A stretch of DNA of 64,000 nucleotides. Origin: Salinicola avicenniae. Its GTDB lineage: Bacteria; Pseudomonadota; Gammaproteobacteria; Pseudomonadales; Halomonadaceae. The stretch covers positions 310,001 through 374,000 of the forward strand of contig NZ_JAKQZC010000001.1 of the NCBI RefSeq assembly GCF_023736115.1. The letters run 5' to 3'. The notes beneath the pieces were generated by a model, which made no database searches, was not told the DNA's origin, and was given only the letters and a program-made list of their open reading frames with translations. This document shows positions 1-9,656 of the stretch, piece by piece. Within the stretch, counting starts at the first letter, position 1; each line of letters opens with the position of its first letter. The translations under genes were made by a program, and so were the position numbers.

Positions 1-1
1 C

Positions 2-1036
2 ACGCGGGGGCTGGGCGAACTCTTCGTGCTCGGCGCGTTCGAGCGTCAGCGTGCGCGCGTGCTCGAACTCGGCGAGCGCCTGGTCGCGGCCCAGCGCCGC
101 CAGATGTGGGTCGGGGCCATCGGCCGTGCGCTCTCCGGGCTGGTCGGCAATCTCGCCATGTGGGGGGCGCTGGTGCTGACGATTCCGCTGGTGGCCGCCG
201 GCGACATGCCGGGGCCGCAGCTCGCCATGCTCGCGCTCTGGGTGCTGGCGAGCTTCGAGGCCGTCGCGCCACTGCCGGTTGCCTTCGCCGCCTTTGGCGA
301 GACCATCGCTGCCGCCAGGCGGCTGTTCGAGATCGCCGACGCCCGGCCCGCTGTCACCGCGCCGCTGCCGGCGCAGGTGAAGACACCCGAACGCTTCGAT
401 ATCGCGCTGGAAGGCGTCAGCATGCGCTATCAGTTGATCGGCGACTGGGCGCTCGAGAACGTCTCGCTGCGCGTAGCCGAGGGCGAAGCGGTCGGTCTGG
501 TCGGGCCCAGTGGCGCCGGCAAGAGTACGCTGCTCGCCTTGATTCAGCGCTTCCGCGAATTCCAGTCAGGCGAGATCTCCATTGGCGGCGTCGACCTGCG
601 CGAGATCGATGACGCCACCCTGCGCCAGACGATCTCCGTCATCGCCCAGCGCACGCATCTCTTCAACGCCTCGATCCGCGACAACCTTCTGCTCGCCAAG
701 CCCGATGCCAGCGATGATGAACTGCTCGAGGCCCTGAGACTCGCCGGTCTTGGTGACGAACTTGACGACTTCCCCGAGGGCCTGGACACGCTTGTCGGCG
801 AAGTAGGCACCCGCCTCTCCGGCGGGCAGGCAAGACGCGTCGCCATCGCCCGCGCTTTCCTCAGAGACGCCCGCATCCTGCTGCTCGACGAACCCACCGA
901 AGGCCTCGATGCCGACAGCGAAGCGCGGGTGCTAGAAGCCCTCGGCAAGCTGATGCAGGGCAAGACCACGCTGCTCGTCTCGCACCGGCCGCGGGCGCTC
1001 GCGTTCGTGGGGAGAGTGGTGAGGGTGGGGGCGTGA
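2..1036 (+). CDS. cydC: Thiol reductant ABC exporter subunit CydC, C-terminal part (cut by window edge)
   Basis: The reading frame is open from base 2, so the true start lies left of the window and the GTG at 26 is only internal. The visible part holds the last membrane helices of an ABC exporter (roughly the first 100 residues) and then a complete nucleotide-binding domain. This has Walker A GPSGAGKS, the signature LSGGQ, Walker B ILLLDEP and the switch His in VSHR. The order and sequence style match CydC, which pairs with CydD to export glutathione/cysteine to the periplasm and is needed for cytochrome bd assembly. A strong terminator follows, so this is the last gene of its operon. Another heterodimeric exporter half is the main alternative. 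Confidence 0.85.
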   Translation, partial: TRGLGELFVLGAFERQRARVLELGERLVAAQRRQMWVGAIGRALSGLVGNLAMWGALVLTIPLVAAGDMPGPQLAMLALWVLASFEAVAPLPVAFAAFGETIAAARRLFEIADARPAVTAPLPAQVKTPERFDIALEGVSMRYQLIGDWALENVSLRVAEGEAVGLVGPSGAGKSTLLALIQRFREFQSGEISIGGVDLREIDDATLRQTISVIAQRTHLFNASIRDNLLLAKPDASDDELLEALRLAGLGDELDDFPEGLDTLVGEVGTRLSGGQARRVAIARAFLRDARILLLDEPTEGLDADSEARVLEALGKLMQGKTTLLVSHRPRALAFVGRVVRVGA

Positions 1037-1142
1037 GGCTCTTAACGAGGCGGAAGTTAAAGTAGGGGCGATGACTATTTTACGTTCGCGCCAAAAATGA
1101 AATAACAGTGATCAGGTTGCGCTAGTGGCTGGTGTCGATGGT

Positions 1143-1176
1143 ATCGACATGACAGCGATGTCATGTCGATTTTTTT
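1143..1176 (+). terminator. Rho-independent terminator after cydC
   Basis: A perfect 12-bp stem (ATCGACATGACA pairing with TGTCATGTCGAT, 4-nt loop GCGA) is followed at once by six T residues. It lies about 107 nt after the cydC stop and faces the convergent DUF3883 gene. Confidence 0.9.
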
Positions 1177-1290
1177 GCATATCGTGAACATGACTCGCCG
1201 GGTGGGGCGCGGGTGGGGTGATAGTCTCGACACAAGCTAACTGGAACTGTCTGAGAACTCCCGATGCCCTGGCAGTAATTTTATTGAACA

Positions 1291-2142
1291 CTAACGAATA
1301 CCTGCCCGATAGCTATTGGGCTCAAGCCACAAATAATCGTTCATATCCCCCTGCAAGCAGAACATTCTCGGTTTATTGCGAAACGTGAATAGGCGGAAAA
1401 GATGATAGCGCTCGGCGTTGTCGCGTGAGCAAGCGAGTTCGTTGGGCGTGATGAAAAATGCGCTCTCTTTGGCAAAGGCAGTCGTTTTGACCTCAATCCA
1501 GCGCTCACGTCCATTCGGCTCGAAGGAGAGTACGTCGAATCCGGCGCCGTCACCCTGTGTTTCAGCAATGTGCTCTACCCGATCCGCGAGTCGAGATTCG
1601 CCTGCTTGACGCAAGCGGTGCTGCTCGAAGCTAACGACAAAGCGCTCACCAGAAAGGCCGAGTTCGCGGTTATGCGCTTCACGGGCGAGATAATCACGCT
1701 TGATGGGGCGTCGTTCGTAGGCGGCGGGCTTTTCGTTGATCTCGTGATGGGACTGCGGTGCCTCTGGTGGCATCACAATGACACCATCATGGGCTGGCTC
1801 GGCTGAATCGACCGCCGGCCGCTCGGCGGCGGAGCGGGCCGCGCGATCGAAAATTTCGCTACCCAACAAGACCCGCTCTACGGCTTCGACGAGCATTCCT
1901 TGGTAGTTGCCCAAGGGTTTGTAGCCGTCCACATAGGGGCAGTCTGCATCGCGTAGTACGGCGCTGATATTGCGGTGTTTATATTCGATGGAGGACCTTG
2001 AGCGGTCTTGGAGACGTTCCATCAACGCTTGATTGAGCTGACTCTTGTTGTAGCGCTGTCCACTTAGTTCGGCGACGAGCATCTGCCGATACGTTGCAAC
2101 GATGGCTTCGACTTCGAGAACGCTCCAATGCGATTGGGGCAT
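1291..2142 (-). CDS. DUF3883 (PD-(D/E)XK nuclease-like) domain protein
   Basis: The protein is about 283 residues long. The C-terminal half carries the DUF3883 pattern: GFDVLSF followed by WIEVKTT, which is the D...E-x-K spacing of restriction-endonuclease-like folds. The N-terminal half contains a RSRSSIEYKHRNISAVL stretch and GYKPLGNYQ, sequences that occur with DUF3883 or HNH domains in defence-type proteins. The ATG at 2142 is preferred, with a weak GAG upstream; an in-frame GTG at 2151 is possible. GC content is visibly below the neighbours (about 47% in the stretch 1321-1380). It lies downstream of, and co-oriented with, the vapBC-like pair. The fold is fairly sure; the biological role, possibly DNA restriction, is inference. 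Confidence 0.75.
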   Translation of the reverse strand: MPQSHWSVLEVEAIVATYRQMLVAELSGQRYNKSQLNQALMERLQDRSRSSIEYKHRNISAVLRDADCPYVDGYKPLGNYQGMLVEAVERVLLGSEIFDRAARSAAERPAVDSAEPAHDGVIVMPPEAPQSHHEINEKPAAYERRPIKRDYLAREAHNRELGLSGERFVVSFEQHRLRQAGESRLADRVEHIAETQGDGAGFDVLSFEPNGRERWIEVKTTAFAKESAFFITPNELACSRDNAERYHLFRLFTFRNKPRMFCLQGDMNDYLWLEPNSYRAGIR

Positions 2143-2193
2143 AGTAATCACTCAAGGATGATTCGTTTGGTTTGCAATGAGTGCCTAGTCATT

Positions 2194-2580
2194 CTAGACC
2201 CGCCGAATCGGCCCCGAATAACGTGCCACCAGCTCATCCGCCGTCAGCAGCAGAAAGCCTTCAGACTCGGCCTGGGCGACCAGGATGCGATCGAAAGGGT
2301 CTTTGTGAATATCCGGCAAATGGCTGACAGCCAGCGTGTGTGACGCGGCGATGGGTAGCTCAAGGTATCCGTTGTCGATCAAACTGCGGCGGAAGAGATG
2401 CGGCTCCAACTGGAAGTCGGGACGCTTGAGCCCGTTCTTGATCACGATCTCCCACAGACTTGCCGCGCTGAAATGGAGAGTGTTTCCGGTATCTTCGATC
2501 AGCGCGACGGCTTCATCGGACAGTCGCTCTGGCTCTGCGGCGGCCCACAGCAAGACGTGAGTATCGAGTAGCAGATTCAC
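2194..2580 (-). CDS. vapC: PIN-domain toxin (VapC family)
   Basis: This 128-residue protein has PIN-domain acidic residues: LLLDTHVLLW at the N-terminus (Asp6), Glu in SLWEI, and the DPFDRILVAQA block before a late TADE motif. PIN toxins are magnesium-dependent RNases that cut tRNA or mRNA when released from antitoxin. The gene starts with GTG one nucleotide after the antitoxin stop codon, with a GGAG site inside the antitoxin gene, so the pair is translationally coupled. The toxin role is established for the family; the RNA target is unknown. Confidence 0.88.
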   Translation of the reverse strand: MNLLLDTHVLLWAAAEPERLSDEAVALIEDTGNTLHFSAASLWEIVIKNGLKRPDFQLEPHLFRRSLIDNGYLELPIAASHTLAVSHLPDIHKDPFDRILVAQAESEGFLLLTADELVARYSGPIRRV

Positions 2581-2581
2581 T

Positions 2582-2821
2582 TCAGGCTCCGAACATGTCA
2601 GCGATCTCTTGCTCGCCCATGCGGTCGAAGTCCTCGGGGACCTTGAACTGGCCCTTCATGAAGCCAAGCCGTTTCTGCTGACCGGCGTCCGGGCTATCGA
2701 TAGCCGTGACCTTGGCAATTGGCTTGCCGGCCTTGGCGATGACAAAACCTTCTCCCTGCGCGGCTTTGGCAAGAAGCTGAGAGAGTCGAGTCTTGGCTTC
2801 GTGAATGTTGACGGATTCCAT
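2582..2821 (-). CDS. Phd/YefM-family antitoxin of the VapC pair
   Basis: This 79-residue protein begins with the Phd/YefM DNA-binding fold signature (NIHEAKTRLSQLL, then a GKPIAKV turn) and ends in an acidic tail (PEDFDRMGEQEIADMFGA) that would wrap the toxin. It is the first gene of a two-gene operon with the PIN toxin. Antitoxins of this type repress their own promoter, here in the 269-bp gap shared with divergent aspA; no single clear operator was picked out. Confidence 0.88.
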   Translation of the reverse strand: MESVNIHEAKTRLSQLLAKAAQGEGFVIAKAGKPIAKVTAIDSPDAGQQKRLGFMKGQFKVPEDFDRMGEQEIADMFGA

Positions 2822-3090
2822 GGCCGTTACCTGGACTTAGTTTAATGGGCCTAGTCTATGCAATTACCGTTGAACTGACATCAAGATTCGACATCACTCT
2901 GCCAGTACCGAGCTTTTCGACCGCCGTACTATCCCGCGAAAACGATCCCATACCTTCCCGGCATGCACCACCACGCAACGGCATTGGGCAGCCGTTCGCG
3001 GCGGCGTTACCGTAGCGTCACTGAATTACCGGATCGCGCCGCTCTGGGCGGCGTGGCCTTTCTCCCCCCGCTGCGAAGACGACTGCGACC

Positions 3091-4542
<1,452 letters not shown>

Positions 4543-4570
4543 GCCCACGCCGTCGCGGCGACGCGCCGGC

Positions 4571-5389
4571 TCAGGTCAGTACGCGGTCCTGCGTTGCCAG
4601 TGCGGGCGGCAGCTCGGTTTCGCCCAGCGCCTCGAGAATCTCGCGCTCCAGGGTGCGCGTCATGCTGTCGGTGGGCAGGTCGTTTTCGTCGTAGCCGAAC
4701 GGGTCTTCCAGCTCGTCGGCGATGGCATCCAGGCCGAAGAAGGTATAGCTGACGATGGCGGTGAAGACCGGGGCGATCCAGCCCAGCGGCTGCGCCATGG
4801 CGAACGGCAGCAGGATGCAGAACAGGAAGATGGTGCGGTGGAGCAGCAGCGTGTAGGGGAAGGGCAGCGGCGTCTGCTTGATCCGCTCGCATACGCCCTG
4901 CGCGTTCGCCAGCACCTGCAGCCGCTGCTCCAGAATCGTGTAGCGCCACTCGTTGATCGTGCCCTGCGTGGCCAGGGTGGCGCACTGCTCGCCGACCTGT
5001 CTCAGAATGCTGTCGCTGACGTTGATGCCATAGGCGGCGCGAGGCGCCGAGAGCCACGGCGAGGCCGCCAGAAATTCATCCTCGCCGCGTAGCCGGGCGT
5101 TGAGCGCGTGGCTGAAACCGCATAGCGGCCGCAGCAGCGCCCGCCGGGTCGCGGGGTCCTGCACGGCGACACTGGCGCGGATGAACGAGCGGGTCTCGAT
5201 GATCACGTTGCCCCAGGCGCGGCGCCCTTCCCACCAGCGGTCGTGACAGGCCGGATAGCGCCTCTCGATCAGAACGATCAGGCAGGCGAGCAGCGTGATC
5301 ATCAGGCAGCGCAGCGCGATGCGCTTGATGATCGAGCCCTTGAGCGTGACCAGCGCCCCGATCCAGCTTGGGTTTTGGTTGACGATCAT
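4571..5389 (-). CDS. Bestrophin-family (UPF0187/YneE) membrane protein, internally shortened
   Basis: The start (MIVNQNPSWIGALVTLKGS), the RWWEGRRAWG block, the PLPFPYTLLLHRTI segment and the late ELEDPFGYDENDLP signature are those of bacterial bestrophins, which form pentameric ion channels. Length is 272 residues against about 300 for the family. The missing piece is the loop and second transmembrane segment (normally a hydrophobic run ending in FRN) that should sit between RRYPA and CHDRWWEG. The reading frame is intact across the junction, so this is an in-frame deletion or a divergent subtype. Whether it still forms a channel is unclear. Confidence 0.8.
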   Translation of the reverse strand: MIVNQNPSWIGALVTLKGSIIKRIALRCLMITLLACLIVLIERRYPACHDRWWEGRRAWGNVIIETRSFIRASVAVQDPATRRALLRPLCGFSHALNARLRGEDEFLAASPWLSAPRAAYGINVSDSILRQVGEQCATLATQGTINEWRYTILEQRLQVLANAQGVCERIKQTPLPFPYTLLLHRTIFLFCILLPFAMAQPLGWIAPVFTAIVSYTFFGLDAIADELEDPFGYDENDLPTDSMTRTLEREILEALGETELPPALATQDRVLT

Positions 5390-5452
5390 GCAGCGAATGC
5401 CCCGAGTGGATGGAAGAACAGAACGACGGTCCGAGGCCTCGGGACACGGCTT

Positions 5453-6316
5453 TCACTCCAGATTCTGAATCTGCTCGCGCATCTGTTCGATCAGCACCTT
5501 CAGCTCCACCGCGCAGCGGGTGGTGTCGGCGACGATCGCCTTGGAGGAGAGGGTGTTGGCTTCGCGGTTCAGCTCCTGCATCAGGAAGTCTAGGCGCCGG
5601 CCGATGGGGCCTTTCTGCTTGAGCTGGCGTTCGACCTCGGTGACGTGGGTTTCGAGCCGGTCGAGCTCTTCGGCGACGTCGGCTTTCTGCGCGACCAGCA
5701 CCATCTCCGCTTCCAGGCGCTGCGGGTCGAGCTCGGCCTTGGCCGTTTCCAGTCGTTCGAGCAACTGCGTGCGCTGGCGCTCGAGAATCGCCGGCAGATG
5801 CGTGCGCACCGTGGCGACCTGTTCGCGCACCCCGGTCAGCCGCTCGCGGATCAGCTCGGCCAGGCGTTCGCCTTCGCGGGCGCGGCCGGTCGTCAGGTCC
5901 TGCAGCGCGGCGTCGAAGAGTTCGCGCGCGGCGGCCTTGACGGTGTCCAGATCCATGCGCTGAGTCGCCATGATGCCGGGATGAGCCAGCAGCTCCAGCG
6001 CGTTGGGCATCGGCGCTTCCGGCAGGCGTCCGCGTACCTGCGTCAGCACCTGCGAGAGGGCGTCGAGCTGATCTTCGTTGATGCCGGGGGCGGCGCTCGC
6101 CTCGGCGGGGTCGAAGCGCAGAGTGCACTCCACCTTGCCGCGGGCCAGGCGTGAACGCAGCGCTTCGCGGAAGTGCGGTTCCAGATCGCGCAGGCTGTCG
6201 GCGAGGCGGAAGTGGGGCTCCAGGTAGCGCTGATTCACCGAGCGCAGTTCGAGCTGCAGGCTGCCCCAGTCGGCATCACAGGTCTGGCGCGAGAAGGCGG
6301 TCATGCTAAGGGGCAT
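5453..6316 (-). CDS. yicC: YicC-family endoribonuclease
   Basis: This 287-residue protein begins MPLSMTAFSRQ, the conserved YicC N-terminus (SMTAF followed by ELRSVNQRYLE), and ends with the DUF1732 C-terminal block (IGRRLDFLMQELNREANTLSSKA). YicC proteins are cytosolic endoribonucleases implicated in sRNA turnover. It is divergent from rph, and this yicC/rph arrangement is widespread in proteobacteria. A start at the internal ATG (6304) is possible. Confidence 0.92.
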   Translation of the reverse strand: MPLSMTAFSRQTCDADWGSLQLELRSVNQRYLEPHFRLADSLRDLEPHFREALRSRLARGKVECTLRFDPAEASAAPGINEDQLDALSQVLTQVRGRLPEAPMPNALELLAHPGIMATQRMDLDTVKAAARELFDAALQDLTTGRAREGERLAELIRERLTGVREQVATVRTHLPAILERQRTQLLERLETAKAELDPQRLEAEMVLVAQKADVAEELDRLETHVTEVERQLKQKGPIGRRLDFLMQELNREANTLSSKAIVADTTRCAVELKVLIEQMREQIQNLE

Positions 6317-6475
6317 GGGGAATCCTTGGTTCGACGGTCAACCCGTCGAGTGTACCGCATCGCCGGGCGCCTTGGCGGCCATCGGCCCCGCACGCGTGCC
6401 AGGCCGTGAATTCGGGCGGGAGATCGGTAGAATGGCGGCTCATCCATCCACGGTTCCCCGATTCGAGAGGCTTTC

Positions 6476-7198
6476 ATGCGCCCGAGTGGACGACAACCCG
6501 ATCAACCCCGTGAAGTCACCCTGACTCGCGGGTTTACGCGTCACGCCGAGGGGTCGGTGCTGGTCACCTTCGGCGATACCCAGGTGCTGTGTAACGCCAG
6601 CGTCGAGGCCGGCGTGCCGCGCTGGCTGCGGGGCAAGAATCAGGGCTGGGTCACGGCGGAATACGGCATGCTGCCGCGCGCGACTCACACCCGCGGCGGT
6701 CGCGAGGCGACCCGTGGCAAGCAGGGCGGGCGTACGCTGGAGATCCAGCGTCTGATCGGTCGCAGCCTGCGCGCGGCGGTGGATCTGAAGAAGCTCGGCG
6801 AGTTCACCATCACGGTCGACTGCGACGTCTTGCAGGCCGATGGCGGTACGCGGACGGCCTCGATCACCGGTGCCTGTGTCGCGCTCGTCGAGGCGATCCA
6901 GTACATGCAGCGCAAGAAGATGATCAAGACCGACCCCTTCCGTCAGCTGGTCAGCTCGATCTCGGTCGGTGTCTTCAAGGGCACGCCGGTGCTCGATCTG
7001 GACTACCCGGAAGACAGCGCCGCGGACACAGACATGAACGTGGTGATGACCGAGGACGGCAAGCTGATCGAGGTTCAGGGCACGGCGGAAGCCGAAGCGT
7101 TTTCACGCGCCGAGCTGAACGGCATGCTCGATCTCGCCGAACTCGGGTGCAATACCCTGTTCGAGAAGCAGCGCGAAGCGCTGGGCGTGCGCCGCTAA
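6476..7198 (+). CDS. rph: Ribonuclease PH
   Basis: RNase PH trims tRNA 3' ends phosphorolytically. The protein has the full 240-residue length and family motifs: MRPSGR at the start, [16 protein letters not shown] near residue 60, [16 protein letters not shown] near 85, and [16 protein letters not shown] near 120. The SD-like GAGGC lies just before the ATG, and a TAGAAT -10 element is visible at 6428-6433. A perfect stem-loop terminator follows. Confidence 0.96.
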   Translation: MRPSGRQPDQPREVTLTRGFTRHAEGSVLVTFGDTQVLCNASVEAGVPRWLRGKNQGWVTAEYGMLPRATHTRGGREATRGKQGGRTLEIQRLIGRSLRAAVDLKKLGEFTITVDCDVLQADGGTRTASITGACVALVEAIQYMQRKKMIKTDPFRQLVSSISVGVFKGTPVLDLDYPEDSAADTDMNVVMTEDGKLIEVQGTAEAEAFSRAELNGMLDLAELGCNTLFEKQREALGVRR

Positions 7199-7276
7199 AC
7201 CCGTTTGCCGCTACCCTAGTCGCCATTCCCCCTCGACGATCGATTCGTCACGGATCAACGGTCGAGACCGAAACAG

Positions 7277-7310
7277 AAACCCCGCCGCCTAACAAGGCGG
7301 CGGGGTTTTT
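7277..7310 (+). terminator. Rho-independent terminator after rph
   Basis: A 14-bp perfect stem (AAACCCCGCCGCCT with AGGCGGCGGGGTTT, loop AACA) runs into a T tract. It lies 78 nt after the rph stop and, because its A-rich side mirrors the T run, may also serve the convergent reductase gene. Confidence 0.92.
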
Positions 7311-7377
7311 GGATCAGAGCGCTGATTCAAGGATGCCTGAGTTGCGGGTACGGCTGCTCAGGATGTCTCTTTCAGCA

Positions 7378-8508
7378 TCATTTCTCCTTCAGCATCCGCT
7401 CGCGTTCCAGGCGCGCCTGCTCTTCCTCGTAAGTGGGAAAGTCGACGTAGCCGCGGGCATCGCCACCGTAGAAGGTATCCGGATCGAAGTCGGCGAGCGG
7501 CCAGTCGTTCTGCAGGCGCTCGACCAGATCCGGGTTCGAGGTGAACGGGCGGCCGAAGACCGGCAGATCGATGGTGCCGTCGTCGACGAGCTTCTGTGCT
7601 TCCGCCTTGTCGAGATTGCCGGCGAACAGCAGCGTGCCGGTGTAGGCGTCGCGGAACCGACGCAGGAACTCGCGCGGCAACCCTTCCTGTCCCTGAGCGC
7701 CCTGATCCATCAGATGGACGTAGGCCAGATCGCGCTTGCTGAGCTCCTCGGCAAGATAGAGATAGGTCGCTTCGAGATCGTCGTAGAGCGGCATGTCGAA
7801 GAGCGTGCCGTAAGGGGTCAGGCGCACGCCGACGCGGTTGGCGCCGATCAGCGCGACGGACGCATCGATCGCTTCGAGCAGCAGGCGGCAGCGGTTCTCG
7901 CGCGAGCCACCGTAGGCGTCGTCGCGGTCGTTGAGCCCGGCGTTGATGAACTGCTCGAGCAGATAGCCGTTGGCGCCGTGCAGTTCGACGCCGTCGAAGC
8001 CGGCGTTACGCGCATTGAGCGCGGCCTGCGCGAAATCGCCGACCAGTCGACGGCACTCCTCGGTGGTCGCCGCCCGCGGCGTGCTCGCCGCCAGCATGTC
8101 CGGCTGGCCCTGCTCGTTGTAGCCGAACGCCATGCCGCCCTGCTTGGCGCTGCTGCTGATCGGCGCGGCGCCGTTCTGCTGGATCGAGGTGTGCGAGACA
8201 CGGCCCACGTGCCAGGTCTGGCAGAAGATCACGCCGCCACGCTCTTGCACGGCGCGCGTCGCTTTCTGCCAGCCGGCGATCTGGTCCGGCCCGTAGATGC
8301 CCGGGTTGAACAGATAGCCTTGGCCCTCGCGGGAAATCGGGCTGCCCTCGGAAACGATCAGGCCGGCGCTGGCGCGCTGGCGATAGTAGAGCGCCCCCAT
8401 TTCGTCGGGGATATCTCCTTGGGCGCGGGCCCGTGTCATCGGCGCCATGACGATACGATTGTTCAGACGCGTGCCGGCGAGATCGAAGGGTTCGAATAGC
8501 GAGGCCAT
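7378..8508 (-). CDS. NADH:flavin oxidoreductase, Old Yellow Enzyme family (alkene reductase)
   Basis: This FMN-binding TIM barrel of 376 residues starts MASLFEPF. An AGGAGT ribosome site lies 8 nt before this ATG, which is why the longer upstream start was dropped. Family landmarks are NRIVMAPMTRARA near the N-terminus, the WHVGRVSH loop, the substrate-binding HGANGYLLEQF (H-x-x-N pair) near residue 170, and FGRPFTSNPDLVERL near the C-terminus. Such enzymes reduce activated C=C bonds or nitro compounds. Overall similarity is to the NemA-like alkene reductases; the natural substrate cannot be told. Confidence 0.9.
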   Translation of the reverse strand: MASLFEPFDLAGTRLNNRIVMAPMTRARAQGDIPDEMGALYYRQRASAGLIVSEGSPISREGQGYLFNPGIYGPDQIAGWQKATRAVQERGGVIFCQTWHVGRVSHTSIQQNGAAPISSSAKQGGMAFGYNEQGQPDMLAASTPRAATTEECRRLVGDFAQAALNARNAGFDGVELHGANGYLLEQFINAGLNDRDDAYGGSRENRCRLLLEAIDASVALIGANRVGVRLTPYGTLFDMPLYDDLEATYLYLAEELSKRDLAYVHLMDQGAQGQEGLPREFLRRFRDAYTGTLLFAGNLDKAEAQKLVDDGTIDLPVFGRPFTSNPDLVERLQNDWPLADFDPDTFYGGDARGYVDFPTYEEEQARLERERMLKEK

Positions 8509-8711
8509 CGGCGAGACTCCTGTCCTGATTGGGCAAATGATATGGATCAAAGTCTAGGAAACGATTAGCCGGCCAACAATGAAACGCGTCGACCGACCCG
8601 ATACAGGCAAGCTATCGGCTCGACAACGGTCGGCTGATTGACCCGAAGCGTCGCGCCCAGAAAGGCCGGCCGGCGCCGGGTGCGAGACGCCGGCGCTGTG
8701 GTCTCGGGAGG

Positions 8712-9479
8712 CTACACCACCGAGGTCATGCCGCCGTCGACGAACAGGTTCTGGCCGGAGACGAAGTTCGCGGCGTCCGAGCAGAGGTAGATCAGCGTGC
8801 CGACGAGCTCCTCGATCTGGCCCCAGCGCCCGGCGGGCGTGCGCTGCTCGATCCAGGTGTTGAAGTCGTCGTCCTGCCACAGGGCCTGATTCATGTCGGT
8901 CTGGAAGTAGCCGGGCGAGAGGCAGTTGACCTGGATGTTGTCGCGCGCCAGATCCGCGGCCATACCCTGGGTCAGCAGCGCCACGCCGCCCTTGGAAGCG
9001 GCGTAGGGCACGATGGTTTCCCGCGCGAGCTTCGACTGCACCGAGCCGATGTTGACGATCTTGCCGCTACCGCGCGCGGACATCGCCGGGCTCACCGCTT
9101 TGGAAACGTAGAAGGCGCTCGACAGGTTGGTGGCGATCACCGCGTCCCAATCCGCCGAATCGAAGTCATTGAAGGGAGCACGCTTCTGAAGGCCCGCGTT
9201 ATTGACCAGGATATCCGGCACGCCCAGCCGTTCGATCAACGGCTCGACGGCGGTTTTCACGGCGTCGGCATCGGTCACGTCGAACGCCACCGCCTCGACC
9301 GTGGCGCCGGTCTCCGTGGCCAGCCGGCGAGCGGCGGCCTCGACTTGGGCGAGATCGCGCCCGTGAAGGATCACCCGCGCGCCGTGTGCTGCCAGCCCCC
9401 GCGCCAGCGCGTGACCCAGCCCTCGGGTCGAACCAGTGATCAGGGCGAGACGGTCGGTGACGTCGAACAGTGCGGGCAT
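8712..9479 (-). CDS. SDR-family oxidoreductase, gluconate 5-dehydrogenase-like
   Basis: This 255-residue classical short-chain dehydrogenase has the Rossmann GSTRGLGHA cofactor loop, NNAG, the catalytic Ser of NIGSVQS, YAASKGG (Tyr-Lys pair) and a C-terminal VDGG. The ATG at 9479 is preferred because CAGGAG sits 5 nt upstream. The NAGLQKRAP segment resembles gluconate/2-keto-gluconate 5-dehydrogenases, but no sugar-acid genes are adjacent, so the substrate is open. It is divergent from the prolyl oligopeptidase gene. Confidence 0.85.
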   Translation of the reverse strand: MPALFDVTDRLALITGSTRGLGHALARGLAAHGARVILHGRDLAQVEAAARRLATETGATVEAVAFDVTDADAVKTAVEPLIERLGVPDILVNNAGLQKRAPFNDFDSADWDAVIATNLSSAFYVSKAVSPAMSARGSGKIVNIGSVQSKLARETIVPYAASKGGVALLTQGMAADLARDNIQVNCLSPGYFQTDMNQALWQDDDFNTWIEQRTPAGRWGQIEELVGTLIYLCSDAANFVSGQNLFVDGGMTSVV

Positions 9480-9656
9480 GCGGGCTCCTGAAATCGCAGA
9501 GAGTGACAAGTCGAGCTCTCAAGGTGAACGTGATATGACGAGGTGCCAATAGGCGATTGGTGGTCATCGAGCTGGCGGCAGCGCCCGTCGGCGCGATCCG
9601 CCATGGCCGCGCGTGCTAGGCTCGACGGATTAACGTCTGCCGTCACGAGGTCTGGC

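Noticed and set aside
7147-8499. 450-residue open frame antisense to the flavin reductase, beginning inside rph
   Set aside because: It runs through the rph terminator, has shadow-type composition and overlaps a well-supported OYE gene.
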